DNA of 64,000 bases, taken from assembly GCA_934216615.1 (NCBI GenBank), contig CAKQCB010000002.1, positions 1-64,000 of the forward strand. The letters run 5' to 3'. The notes beneath the pieces are model-generated. The model did not search any database. It had not been told where the DNA came from and saw nothing but the letters and a program-made list of their open reading frames with translations. The stretch is from an uncultured Anaerolineae bacterium. Lineage in GTDB: Bacteria; Chloroflexota; Anaerolineae; Aggregatilineales; Phototrophicaceae. Positions 44,358 through 52,388 of this stretch are shown here, one piece after another. Both the position numbers and the translations under genes were made by a program. The stretch's first letter is position 1, and the number at the start of each line of letters is the position of its first letter.

Positions 44358-44930
44358 ATGGTGGAAATTGATCAACAAACAATGGCTGACCTGCTCCAGT
44401 TTAGCGGGCAATATTTAATTCCGCTGGCGGCCCTGTTGCGCGCGTTATATCTAGGGGCACGCGGAAGATTTCCCGAAGGGCTTCTCCAAATTGTGGGCGC
44501 AAGTTTTCTTTCCGCCATCACTGAGTTTGCCAATAGCGAAGCGCCCAACATTCAACACATCTTGCAGAATGTCGTCAGCAATACCGTTTTCACGGCAGGC
44601 CTTCTCGCCTTCATCATGACGTATCTTTTACGGATGCGTTACCGAGGTTGGTTCTTTGATGTGCTCGTCGGCAGTATCGTGGGCATCATCGCATGGTTTG
44701 GTTCCAGCTACCTACTCAACAATGACTTTGAGATATGGACGTTACCCGCCACAGCGATCGGTGGCGGGATCGCATTTCTGATTTTACGCGCTCTGCTCCG
44801 TCAAATTCGACGCTTGATAGGCATTGCCACTGTGATCTTTTGGATCGCCTTTGTAGCGCTCATCGTCACAGGGGGTATCTATGTCGTGCAATACCTGATG
44901 AGCGGTCTCAATTTACAGCGCATCTCATAA
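44358..44930 (+). CDS. Five-helix membrane protein of unknown function
   Basis: A 190-residue integral membrane protein with about five hydrophobic helices (for example YLIPLAALLRALYLG, TVFTAGLLAFIMTYLL, VLVGSIVGIIAWFGSSYLL, ATAIGGGIAFLILRAL, ATVIFWIAFVALIVTGGIYVV). A basic RQIRRLIG loop precedes the last helix. No family is recognised. AAGGA lies about 7 nt before the ATG at 44358. Its stop overlaps the convergent gene by 6 nt (TCATAA). Confidence 0.75.
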   Translation: MVEIDQQTMADLLQFSGQYLIPLAALLRALYLGARGRFPEGLLQIVGASFLSAITEFANSEAPNIQHILQNVVSNTVFTAGLLAFIMTYLLRMRYRGWFFDVLVGSIVGIIAWFGSSYLLNNDFEIWTLPATAIGGGIAFLILRALLRQIRRLIGIATVIFWIAFVALIVTGGIYVVQYLMSGLNLQRIS

Positions 44931-46322
44931 CTGCGTAAACCGCGCTGTATCATACGCGCTCGGGTTATTAACATCCGTCACAGGCGGTGGTGATGCGGGT
45001 GGTTGTGTCGGCGGTGGGTTCGGCACCACAGGCGCAGGTGGCGCCGCTTTTTCAACCAACTGAGTTAACAGTTGGGTCAAATCTACCGTGAGGCGTTGTT
45101 TAAACTGCTTGGATGTTTCGTTGACACGACGACCGAATAACGCATAGGTGAAATTTTCATCAATCACCCCACTGGGAATATTGATCTCAGGTTCCCAATG
45201 ATCGACCCTCATCCAACGATAATTTGTGCACTGATAAATCTCAAAGAACACGCGTACTTCCCCGTGTGTTCCTTTAAAACGGATATCTAAAGAAACGGGT
45301 AATGTCTCCGTCCGTTTGATTTTTCCGAAAAGCGGTTTTAAGAGTTTCTTCGCGACAGGGCGCACTTGTTTTTCAGCTTTGGCATGGTCCAGCTTGGCAC
45401 TCTTTTGCACGATGCGATCCAGTTGTTTCACCACCCCTTTGACAGCGACGTTTTGAGTACGCGCCACCCGTCCATATTGATCATATTGACTGATGCGGAT
45501 TCCGGTCACACGCCAATTTTTCAACTTCACACTGTCCATGCTCATCAGCCCTTTACGCGCCATGAAATCCCCATTGGCGCAGGGTTCGGGCAAGGTGTCA
45601 CTCTGAGCATGCTGTTGCCACAATTGACGCACGCCTTGCGGTGAGTTGGGGTTGAAAATTGCCGTTGTGTTGTATGGGGGATGCCACGCGGACATCGTCG
45701 GTTCACGTCGCCATAACAAACGGATAATCACCGTGAGCAACCAGAAGATGACCAGCGCGAAACCGCATGCTAAGACTAAACCCACCACATGAATCCGATT
45801 ATTCAAGTTGATGCCAAATGGTATTTCAAAACTTCCAAACGGCGTTTCGATCACCTGTGGTGGGGTGACCGGTACGACTTCCACAGGGGTGGCCGTTGGC
45901 GGAATTTCAACCAACATCGTGTTATTCGCTGTCGTTGTGATGCCTGTCGGCTCCACATCCCCTAACCCAACCGATGCTTGCAAGGTGATCGCCGTCGTTT
46001 GTGCAGGCAGTAGAGAACGCATAAACCGTACTGTGTATGTTTGGGTTTCGAGCTGTGCTAAAGGCTGTACAGGGACAGAAGCTAAGACAGCGGCGGGGTT
46101 GGTCGCTAAACTGAGCGACAGCGTAGATTCTTCTGTGGCGAGCGCGCCTTGATTGGTGACTATCGCTTCGATCACCACTTCATCAGCGGTTGTCTCTGGA
46201 GAAACATTGACGGAAACAAGGGCATAGTCTGGAAACAGAATCTGCGTTTGGGCACTCACACTCACCCACGCCAGACAACACAGCCATAACCCCACAAACC
46301 CACGTATTAATGTTTTCATCAT
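44925..46322 (-). CDS. Membrane-anchored protein with CARDB-like extracellular domain
   Basis: A 465-residue protein. The signal peptide (MMKTLIRGFVGLWLCCLAWVSVSA) leads to a CARDB/DUF11-like adhesion-type beta domain (YALVSVNVSPETTADEVVIEAIVTNQGALATEESTL). A Thr/Pro linker follows, then one transmembrane helix (about residues 180-203, VVGLVLACGFALVIFWLL). The remaining 260 residues are cytoplasmic, with a globular domain and a Pro-rich tail (PPAPVVPNPPPTQPPASPP). The topology suggests an outside-to-inside connector, but no catalytic motif is visible. It is convergent with the five-helix gene and overlaps it by 6 nt. Confidence 0.7.
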   Translation of the reverse strand: MMKTLIRGFVGLWLCCLAWVSVSAQTQILFPDYALVSVNVSPETTADEVVIEAIVTNQGALATEESTLSLSLATNPAAVLASVPVQPLAQLETQTYTVRFMRSLLPAQTTAITLQASVGLGDVEPTGITTTANNTMLVEIPPTATPVEVVPVTPPQVIETPFGSFEIPFGINLNNRIHVVGLVLACGFALVIFWLLTVIIRLLWRREPTMSAWHPPYNTTAIFNPNSPQGVRQLWQQHAQSDTLPEPCANGDFMARKGLMSMDSVKLKNWRVTGIRISQYDQYGRVARTQNVAVKGVVKQLDRIVQKSAKLDHAKAEKQVRPVAKKLLKPLFGKIKRTETLPVSLDIRFKGTHGEVRVFFEIYQCTNYRWMRVDHWEPEINIPSGVIDENFTYALFGRRVNETSKQFKQRLTVDLTQLLTQLVEKAAPPAPVVPNPPPTQPPASPPPVTDVNNPSAYDTARFTQL

Positions 46323-46424
46323 CGCCCCGAAAGATACTGTTCAAGTCGCTACATTACACTATAGCGAGGAATTTGATCCACGCAAGCAAACGTTTACCCT
46401 ATGATCCTTAGATTCAAACGAAAA

Positions 46425-46452
46425 AGAGCATAGGGATAGCCCCCTACGCTCT
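46425..46452 (-). terminator. Intrinsic terminator of the sugar dehydrogenase-like gene
   Basis: AGAGC (46425-46429) pairs with GCTCT (46448-46452), and TAGGG inside pairs with CCCTA. On the minus strand the stem is followed by TTTTTCG. It lies 27 bp after the stop at 46479. Confidence 0.8.
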
Positions 46453-46478
46453 CTTTCACAATGCGTTTCTCTATGCGC

Positions 46479-47645
46479 TTAGGCGCTGGGGTCAAAGCGA
46501 TAGATCACACCTGTATAATCCACCAGATACACTTCGCCCGCTTCATCTTCACCAAACGAGCTGATGCCATACCAAGCGCTGGTTGGGTAGACCACCGATG
46601 ACCAAACGCCTTGCGCATCCGGCACGGCAAACCAAATCCGCCCAGAGCCAAAGTCACCATAAATATACACGCCATCCAATGCGGGGATATTTTCACCGCG
46701 ATAGACAAACCCGCCAGTGATCGACGCGCCTTGTGAATGATCGTATTCTAAAATCGGATCGGTTGCGCCTTCAGGCAAGGGCGCACCTGTATAACTGTGG
46801 AAACCTTCGCGAATCACCCAGCCGTAGTTTTCACCGCCCACACTGGAAGCAGGTTGAAAATTCACTTCTTCATATTGATTCTGACCGACATCGGCAATAT
46901 ATAAATCGCCTGTTTCACGGTCGAAGCTGAAGCGCCACGGGTTACGCAGACCGTATGCCCAAATTTCGGGCAAGGCATCCGCTTGGCTAACAAAGGGATT
47001 CGTTTCAGGCACGGTGACTTCCCCGGTGCTGACATCTACACGAAGCATTTTCCCAAGCGATGATTGCATGTTTTGCGCGTTATTTTGAGGATCGCCCGCA
47101 GAACCACCATCCCCCATACCAATGTACAGATAGCCGTCTGGCCCAAATGCCATATAACCGCCGTTGTGGTTTTGATACGGCTGTTCTTGGGTGAGTAACA
47201 CCACTGCCGAAGTCGGATCAGCAACGTTGGGGTCATCACTGACCGAGTAGCGCGCTACCACAGTATCCCCGCCTACATCTGTATAGTTGACGTAGAAATA
47301 GCCGTTTTCAGTATATGCAGGGTCGAACGCCAAGCCGAGCAAGCCTTGTTCACTGTAACCTGCCAAATTATTCGCGGCGGGCGAAACTAAAGCGGTCAGG
47401 TCGAGAAATGGCATCTCTAACGTACTGCCGACTTCATCTAAAATCAGAACTTTACCGCCTTGTTGTGCCACAAAAATGCGGTTTGATCCGTCGCCTGCAT
47501 GGGTGAGCAGTAATGGACGGGTAAAACCCTCCGCGACTCTTGTCAAAACCACTTCATCCGTTGAAGGCATGGTGACAGCATCCTGCGCGGAAACGACACC
47601 GACAAAGCTCATCAGCACAAGGGCAGAAATAAGCATTCTTTTCAT
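46479..47645 (-). CDS. Secreted PQQ-dependent sugar dehydrogenase-like protein (GSDH propeller)
   Basis: A 388-residue exported six-bladed propeller of the glucose/sorbosone dehydrogenase family. The signal peptide (MKRMLISALVLMSFVGVVSA) is followed by VLTRVAEGFTRPLLLTHAGDGSNRIFVAQQGGKV, SEQGLLGLAFDP, the catalytic His region in QNHNGGYMAFGPDGYLYIGMGDGG, AYGLRNPWRFSFD and GENYGWVIREG. These match soluble aldose dehydrogenases using PQQ. No PQQ biosynthesis genes are in the window. GAGG lies 5 nt before the ATG at 47645. Flanking hairpins on both sides suggest a monocistronic unit. Confidence 0.92.
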   Translation of the reverse strand: MKRMLISALVLMSFVGVVSAQDAVTMPSTDEVVLTRVAEGFTRPLLLTHAGDGSNRIFVAQQGGKVLILDEVGSTLEMPFLDLTALVSPAANNLAGYSEQGLLGLAFDPAYTENGYFYVNYTDVGGDTVVARYSVSDDPNVADPTSAVVLLTQEQPYQNHNGGYMAFGPDGYLYIGMGDGGSAGDPQNNAQNMQSSLGKMLRVDVSTGEVTVPETNPFVSQADALPEIWAYGLRNPWRFSFDRETGDLYIADVGQNQYEEVNFQPASSVGGENYGWVIREGFHSYTGAPLPEGATDPILEYDHSQGASITGGFVYRGENIPALDGVYIYGDFGSGRIWFAVPDAQGVWSSVVYPTSAWYGISSFGEDEAGEVYLVDYTGVIYRFDPSA

Positions 47646-47744
47646 AACAACCTCACTATGCAGTTGATTTGCATGAGCGATGATAGCACTCAATTGTGGG
47701 AAGTGGATGAGTAAATTAAAATAAATCTGATAGCAAGAAAAGAA

Positions 47745-47774
47745 CAATGACCTGCAAAAATTCACAGGTCATTG
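47745..47774. terminator. Hairpin between two minus-strand genes
   Basis: CAATGACCTG (47745-47754) pairs exactly with CAGGTCATTG (47765-47774). On the minus strand it is followed by TTCTTTTCTT, so it terminates the gene ending at 47786. Confidence 0.85.
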
Positions 47775-47785
47775 AGGGGTGTTTT

Positions 47786-48664
47786 TTAACGCGTCCACGC
47801 ATTGAGCGCGGTATCAAAACTCCAACCATCTGGCGGCGAAGGTGTACAAGAAGAAGGCATCACGTTTTGATCGGATTGTTCAAAGACGATGACCACGCGC
47901 TGACCGGTTAATGCGCTGATAAAACTACTCAAAACCAACCGCGCTTCCGATTCTGCACGGTTCAAAATCCCGCCTTCAACAGCATCATTGCGGAAGTCTG
48001 TCAACGCGCTATAGTTTGCCAACACGCGCGCTTCATCCCAATCTATATTACAAGTGGTGAAAGAACGGTCATATTGACGAATTTGATCAATGCGGCAGCT
48101 CGTGAGCTGTGGCGCCGGGATCACGACGGTATAGGTTTCGGTTGCGGCATCATAGGTGACATTGTCAGCGTCGATCTGGGTGAGATCAATCCCCGCTTCA
48201 ACAGCGCCTTGAGCGACATGGTTCGCGGTGAACCCGCAGGCGTTGAGCGTACCTTGCTGAATGCTCACCAGAATATCGGCTTTGGCTAACTGGGTACTCA
48301 CGCTGACCAACTGCCCCAACGGTTGAATACTGTTGACGAGCGTTTGGGTAGAATTGACTTGAGCGCGTGGGGGAACGGGTTGGAATATCCCCGTAATATT
48401 TGCCACTAACGAATTTAATGTCGTCGTGCCCATCACCAGCGCAAGGATGATTGGAATTAACAATAGGACAAGGCAACCTAATGCCCCACCGACGCCCCAA
48501 AGACATCCATTCCCAGAACGTTTTTCAGGTTCAGCAACAAACGACTCAATGCTTGATGGAGGTTGCGGATATGATGGGGTTGGAGTGATGCTAGAAGGTG
48601 GTGCATAACGCCTATAATCTGTTTCATCTACAGGAGCATCATCAATTGGATTTTGATCGGTCAC
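47786..48664 (-). CDS. Single-pass membrane protein with a DUF4230-like domain
   Basis: A 292-residue protein. The N terminus (about 1-50) is Pro/Ser/Thr-rich and probably cytoplasmic. One transmembrane helix (about residues 55-80, GCLWGVGGALGCLVLLLIPIILALV) follows, then an extracytoplasmic domain. The stretch QPLGQLVSVSTQLAKADILV..., with DADNVTYDAATETYTVVIPAPQLTSCRID, fits the DUF4230 pattern (strand-rich module ending in VTVTLP.P.I). The C terminus has two Cys that may pair. The function is unknown. Confidence 0.68.
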   Translation of the reverse strand: MTDQNPIDDAPVDETDYRRYAPPSSITPTPSYPQPPSSIESFVAEPEKRSGNGCLWGVGGALGCLVLLLIPIILALVMGTTTLNSLVANITGIFQPVPPRAQVNSTQTLVNSIQPLGQLVSVSTQLAKADILVSIQQGTLNACGFTANHVAQGAVEAGIDLTQIDADNVTYDAATETYTVVIPAPQLTSCRIDQIRQYDRSFTTCNIDWDEARVLANYSALTDFRNDAVEGGILNRAESEARLVLSSFISALTGQRVVIVFEQSDQNVMPSSCTPSPPDGWSFDTALNAWTR

Positions 48665-48736
48665 AGCATCTCCTTATCATCCGATCAGAGCAGATACATA
48701 GTCTCTTTAAGCATATCGTATGTTTACCCTATTTGT

Positions 48737-48742
48737 TATAAT
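48737..48742 (+). promoter_or_regulatory. -10 box of the tRNA-Arg promoter
   Basis: A perfect TATAAT lies 17 bp before the tRNA. No good -35 hexamer is seen at the usual distance. Confidence 0.55.
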
Positions 48743-48759
48743 GATTTTCATTCATGAAT

Positions 48760-48831
48760 GCCCCCGTAGCTCAGTGGATAGAGCGGTGGACTCCTAAGCC
48801 ATGCGCGCAGGTTCGATTCTTGCCGGGGGCA
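48760..48831 (+). tRNA. trnR: tRNA-Arg (anticodon CCT)
   Basis: A complete cloverleaf reads from GCCCCCG (48760-48766) to CGGGGGC (48824-48830). The D arm is GCTC...GAGC, the anticodon loop CTCCTAA gives anticodon CCT, and the T arm is GCAGG-TTCGATT-CTTGC. It decodes AGG. The pair closing the anticodon loop is an A-G mismatch (A at 48790, G at 48798) where most relatives have A-T. CCA is not encoded. Confidence 0.95.
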
Positions 48832-49182
48832 TCTATTAAACAGATGAATATCCATCAAACATCTAGATCACCACAAAAGCGATGTTTCGCAATGTCTGGG
48901 TAAAAAACATGTTCATCCCCCAATCTATTTTTAGAGAGTGAATGACTCAGACCATCCGATTCTACCGAGATCGAAAATCCGTTCACACGCATTCATGTTT
49001 ATATCCTAACAAGGTTTTAGAATGTCCATCCGTTCGAGTAGACGAATCATAGAGGATATGTAGGCTGTTCCCATAAGCCTTACCGCCCTGCATCAAGAAA
49101 CCCATTCGTGAAAACAGTAACAAAACAAAAGTTTTAGGGTACAATACGGCTTCAATGTTGTTTATTGGTGTGGAATGAAGCC
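48832..49182. other. 351-bp intergenic region after tRNA-Arg
   Basis: No coding frame, clear hairpin terminator or repeat was found. A TACAAT near 49140 may be the -10 of the small membrane protein and CopC-CopD operon. Confidence 0.4.
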
Positions 49183-49401
49183 ATGCAAACTTTTCCTATT
49201 ACGCTTGCGCATGGTGCGCTAGGCCCCTACGATGAAATTATCTTCCTCGGTGTGGCAGTTGCCTTTATTGCCATGATGGCTGTCAGTTGGATCAAAAGCC
49301 GTAACGAAACCCCCGAATTTGAAGAAGATCATCCTGAAGTTGAACGTGACCCAGCCCAACCAGACGATAACACGAGCAACGACCACGTACGGCTCGTCTA
49401 G
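49183..49401 (+). CDS. Small single-pass membrane protein
   Basis: A 72-residue protein with one transmembrane helix (about residues 15-36, DEIIFLGVAVAFIAMMAVSWI) and a very acidic cytoplasmic tail (EFEEDHPEVERDPAQPDD). The ATG at 49183 is preceded by GGAATGAAG. It lies 14 bp before the CopC-CopD gene and is probably cotranscribed, so it may be an accessory subunit in copper handling. No family is recognised. Confidence 0.65.
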   Translation: MQTFPITLAHGALGPYDEIIFLGVAVAFIAMMAVSWIKSRNETPEFEEDHPEVERDPAQPDDNTSNDHVRLV

Positions 49402-49415
49402 AGTTAAGCTTTCCC

Positions 49416-51653
49416 ATGAAAACCAAGATTCGTTTTGTTCTGAGCCTCATCACGCTCATCATTACTTTTTGTCTCACCAACACGTCGGTATCGGCGCATG
49501 GATACCTGCTTCGCGCCATCCCCGAAGACCGCTCCGTCCTCGAACGTTCGCCTGTGCGCGTTCAATATTGGTTCAGCGAAGACCTTGAACCAGAATTCAG
49601 CTCCATCAAAGTGATGACCTCTGAAGGGGTGGTTATTGCTGAAGGGGGTGTCAATGCAGAGAACCGCACGATGATGGAAGCCCGTTTACCGACGGGACTT
49701 GCAAATGATGCGTATCTCTCTGAATTACGGGTCGCGTTTGCCAGTGATGGGCATGTGATCGTCGAAACGCGAGTATTTTTCGTCGGCGAAATCAACACCA
49801 GCGTGACCGGAACCACCGCTACCGATCAACCTGTGCCTTTAGAAGTCGTCTGGCGAGCGATCATCCTACCCTCGATGACAGTTTTATTTGGGGTATTTGC
49901 GCTGTACAGTCTAGCGTTACTGCCCGCTTGGGGTAACCCTGATTTTCGTGCTGGGTTACTGCCCCCGCGCGTCATCAACCGTTTGGCGTGGATTGCGGGC
50001 ATCGCGCTCGTCGTCGCCTTGCTCGGCAATGTCTTCGCGTTGTTACAACAAACGTCGGTGTTCTTCGGCGCGGGTTTTGATCGGGTCATCCGCGATGGAT
50101 TATGGTCTGTCGTCCGCATCGGCACTCGGTTTGGCGACACGTGGAATGTCCGTATGATTTTGCTGGTGATCGTCGGCGTGTTTTTATTCCTCAGCATGCG
50201 CTTACGCCGTGACCAACCAGAAACCCTGCGCGCTTTTTGGGTCGCCAACACATGGGCGATGGCGCTGGCGATGGGCACGTTGAGCATTTCCAGCCACGCG
50301 GCGGGGTCCTTATTACAACCTTGGATTGCCATTCTCGCGGATTGGTTACACCTCATCGCCGTTGGAATTTGGGCAGGTGGGGCATCCGTCCTCGCCTTGA
50401 TTTTGCCTGTGGCGGTCAGCGGGTATCAAGGCGATATCCGTCAAAATGTGATGCGTCCGGTACTGCGTCGCTTTTCCCTCATCGCAACGGGCTGTTTAGT
50501 CCTCGTCATCACCACCGGAATTTATAGTTCCTTGACGTGGTTCTATGAACCCGCAGACATCAACAGTACATGGGGCGGCACATGGCTGATCAAGATGGTC
50601 TTGGTGGCGATTTTGGTGCTGGTGGGCGCAGGGCATCACATCACAACCCACCCTGAACGCTATGCCAAATGGACAGAACGATTTAAGGCATTTAGAAGTT
50701 TCATTCCAACCCTTCGTTTGGAAGCCCTGCTCGTCTTGCTGGTGTTAGTCAGCGTTGCGATGTTAAGCGCGACCCCTGTCCCTGCCCCGCCCATTGGGGA
50801 ACTGAGCGTCGTCACCCCCACAGCGTCACAAACCCTCGGTGACTATCACCTGACATTGACCATCACCCCGGGCGGGCCGGGCGTGAACACGTATGATATG
50901 GTGCTTCTCAATGATGGAGAACCCTACAACGATGCGTCTATCCACTTTCGCGCCGTTCACCCCCAACGCGATCTAAGATCAGTTTGGCATGTCGGTGAAA
51001 ATATCGGGGATGGCGTGTATGTCACCGCAGGGGCGGATATTGATCGCAGTGGTCATTGGTGGACGCTGGTCGAGTTTTTACCCGCAGACGAAACCACGCC
51101 TTATTACGCCGCCTTTGAGTGGGACATCCTCGCCAACGCAACCATTGAAACGTTGAGAACGCCGAACGTCCTGCATGTGATGGGCGTGATCGGCATTTTT
51201 GCAGGCGCTATTTTTGCAATTCATCCGTTACTCAACCGCTTTTATCGCAAGCTTGATCTCAGTCCGGTCAGCATCACCATTGGCATCATCAGCTTCATCG
51301 TCGGCATCGCGGTGATTGTGGTTGGCGCGAAGCTCGGTGAAGAATCGAACGCGCAGTTTGAAGCGCTCGTCAACCCACCGCCCAGCGCGATCAATATCAT
51401 GCTGCCCACGCTGGATTCTGTGCAACGGGGGGAAACCCTGCTCAGCACAGCCTGCGAAGGTTGGAGCGATTCTGACACCTTCACGACGTTCATACGGCGC
51501 TTAGACCGCACTCGTGATGACGATTTGTATCAGCTTGTCACCGAAGGCGGCAGCGGTCTACCCGCTTGCGCAAACACCCTTACTGAAAATGAACGTTGGG
51601 ATATTGTGAATTTCCTGCGGTCATTAGAAAACCCACTTCGCCCACAAACATAA
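49416..51653 (+). CDS. CopC-CopD fusion with a degenerate cytochrome c-like C-terminal domain
   Basis: A 745-residue protein. A signal peptide ends at SVSAH, so the mature protein starts with His-Gly-Tyr as in CopC. The CopC domain (about residues 27-125) retains the Cu(II)-ligand region FASDGHV. The CopD domain (about residues 150-450) has eight or more transmembrane helices. Next come an extracytoplasmic beta domain (about 475-600) and three helices. The last 100 residues look like a cytochrome c fold (QRGETLLSTACEGW..., TLTENERWDIVNFLRSL), but the C-x-x-C-H heme motif is absent and the axial Met position reads Leu-Pro-Ala-Cys. The protein likely moves copper across the membrane; the tail may be a heme-less remnant or bind something else. 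Confidence 0.88.
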   Translation: MKTKIRFVLSLITLIITFCLTNTSVSAHGYLLRAIPEDRSVLERSPVRVQYWFSEDLEPEFSSIKVMTSEGVVIAEGGVNAENRTMMEARLPTGLANDAYLSELRVAFASDGHVIVETRVFFVGEINTSVTGTTATDQPVPLEVVWRAIILPSMTVLFGVFALYSLALLPAWGNPDFRAGLLPPRVINRLAWIAGIALVVALLGNVFALLQQTSVFFGAGFDRVIRDGLWSVVRIGTRFGDTWNVRMILLVIVGVFLFLSMRLRRDQPETLRAFWVANTWAMALAMGTLSISSHAAGSLLQPWIAILADWLHLIAVGIWAGGASVLALILPVAVSGYQGDIRQNVMRPVLRRFSLIATGCLVLVITTGIYSSLTWFYEPADINSTWGGTWLIKMVLVAILVLVGAGHHITTHPERYAKWTERFKAFRSFIPTLRLEALLVLLVLVSVAMLSATPVPAPPIGELSVVTPTASQTLGDYHLTLTITPGGPGVNTYDMVLLNDGEPYNDASIHFRAVHPQRDLRSVWHVGENIGDGVYVTAGADIDRSGHWWTLVEFLPADETTPYYAAFEWDILANATIETLRTPNVLHVMGVIGIFAGAIFAIHPLLNRFYRKLDLSPVSITIGIISFIVGIAVIVVGAKLGEESNAQFEALVNPPPSAINIMLPTLDSVQRGETLLSTACEGWSDSDTFTTFIRRLDRTRDDDLYQLVTEGGSGLPACANTLTENERWDIVNFLRSLENPLRPQT

Positions 51654-51689
51654 TCATCAAACACTGATTTGAGGAGCAGCAACAAAAGC

Positions 51690-52388
51690 ATGATCAAACT
51701 AATTTATCATACGGAAGACAGCACCATCGCCCCAAAGGTGGAAGCTGACCTACGCGCCGCGAAGTATCAACTACGCGAAGGGAACCCACAAAAAGGCGAT
51801 ATCGCCGTAGTGGTGTACTCGAAAAAAACGTGGGACTCGTTAAAAGATGAGGTCACACAAATCATCGATCAAGGCCTGCATCTTGTTCCGGTCTCGGTCG
51901 ATGGCGGGACCCCACCCCATCTGATCGATCATTTACCCATCATCTATTACAACACGGGCTATGATTTCGCGCTGTTGGATTCTGAAATCAAGCGTGTGAA
52001 AGCACTCGGCGAAAATTCGGCACACATGCGCGTTTTAACCCCGCGCGTTCGCCTATCCAATACTCGCTTGGGCATCTTGATTTCGGGCATCGCGGTCTTG
52101 ATGTTCATCGCGGGGGTCATCCTCATCAAAGATTACAATATCGAGTTCCCCACCGAAGAATACAACTCGATTGAAACCTTCGTCGCCCTCACCCGTGACG
52201 TGATCGTAGAACCGATCATGGCGACTTACGCACAGTATTTGCCCGACCGTCCCGGGGTGGACTTTGAACCTACACTGGATGCAATTCCCACTGTGTACCG
52301 TCCACTAGTGCGCCTGACCGCGACAGCCCATGCGCAATCGTTAATTCAATTAACGCCGATGCCCACAGGAACTAGCAACGGATCATGA
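51690..52388 (+). CDS. TIR-like domain protein with a transmembrane helix
   Basis: A 232-residue protein. Residues 1-105 have the alternating pattern of a TIR-type flavodoxin fold: IKLIYHTEDSTIAPKVEADLRAAKY, GDIAVVVYSKKTWDSLKDEVTQIIDQGLHLVPVSVDGG, LIDHLPIIYYNTGYDF. The S-x-x-x-(W)-x-S-x-x-x-x-E spacing resembles the segment that carries the NADase Glu in TIR enzymes; this is a hand alignment. A single transmembrane helix (about residues 128-150) is followed by an exported 80-residue tail. The start is uncertain: ATG at 51690 or a TTG seven codons upstream. It overlaps the flavin monooxygenase gene by 4 nt. Confidence 0.6.
   Translation: MIKLIYHTEDSTIAPKVEADLRAAKYQLREGNPQKGDIAVVVYSKKTWDSLKDEVTQIIDQGLHLVPVSVDGGTPPHLIDHLPIIYYNTGYDFALLDSEIKRVKALGENSAHMRVLTPRVRLSNTRLGILISGIAVLMFIAGVILIKDYNIEFPTEEYNSIETFVALTRDVIVEPIMATYAQYLPDRPGVDFEPTLDAIPTVYRPLVRLTATAHAQSLIQLTPMPTGTSNGS

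Noticed and set aside
51200..51653. A functional cytochrome c domain in the CopCD protein
   Set aside because: No C-x-x-C-H heme attachment site is present.
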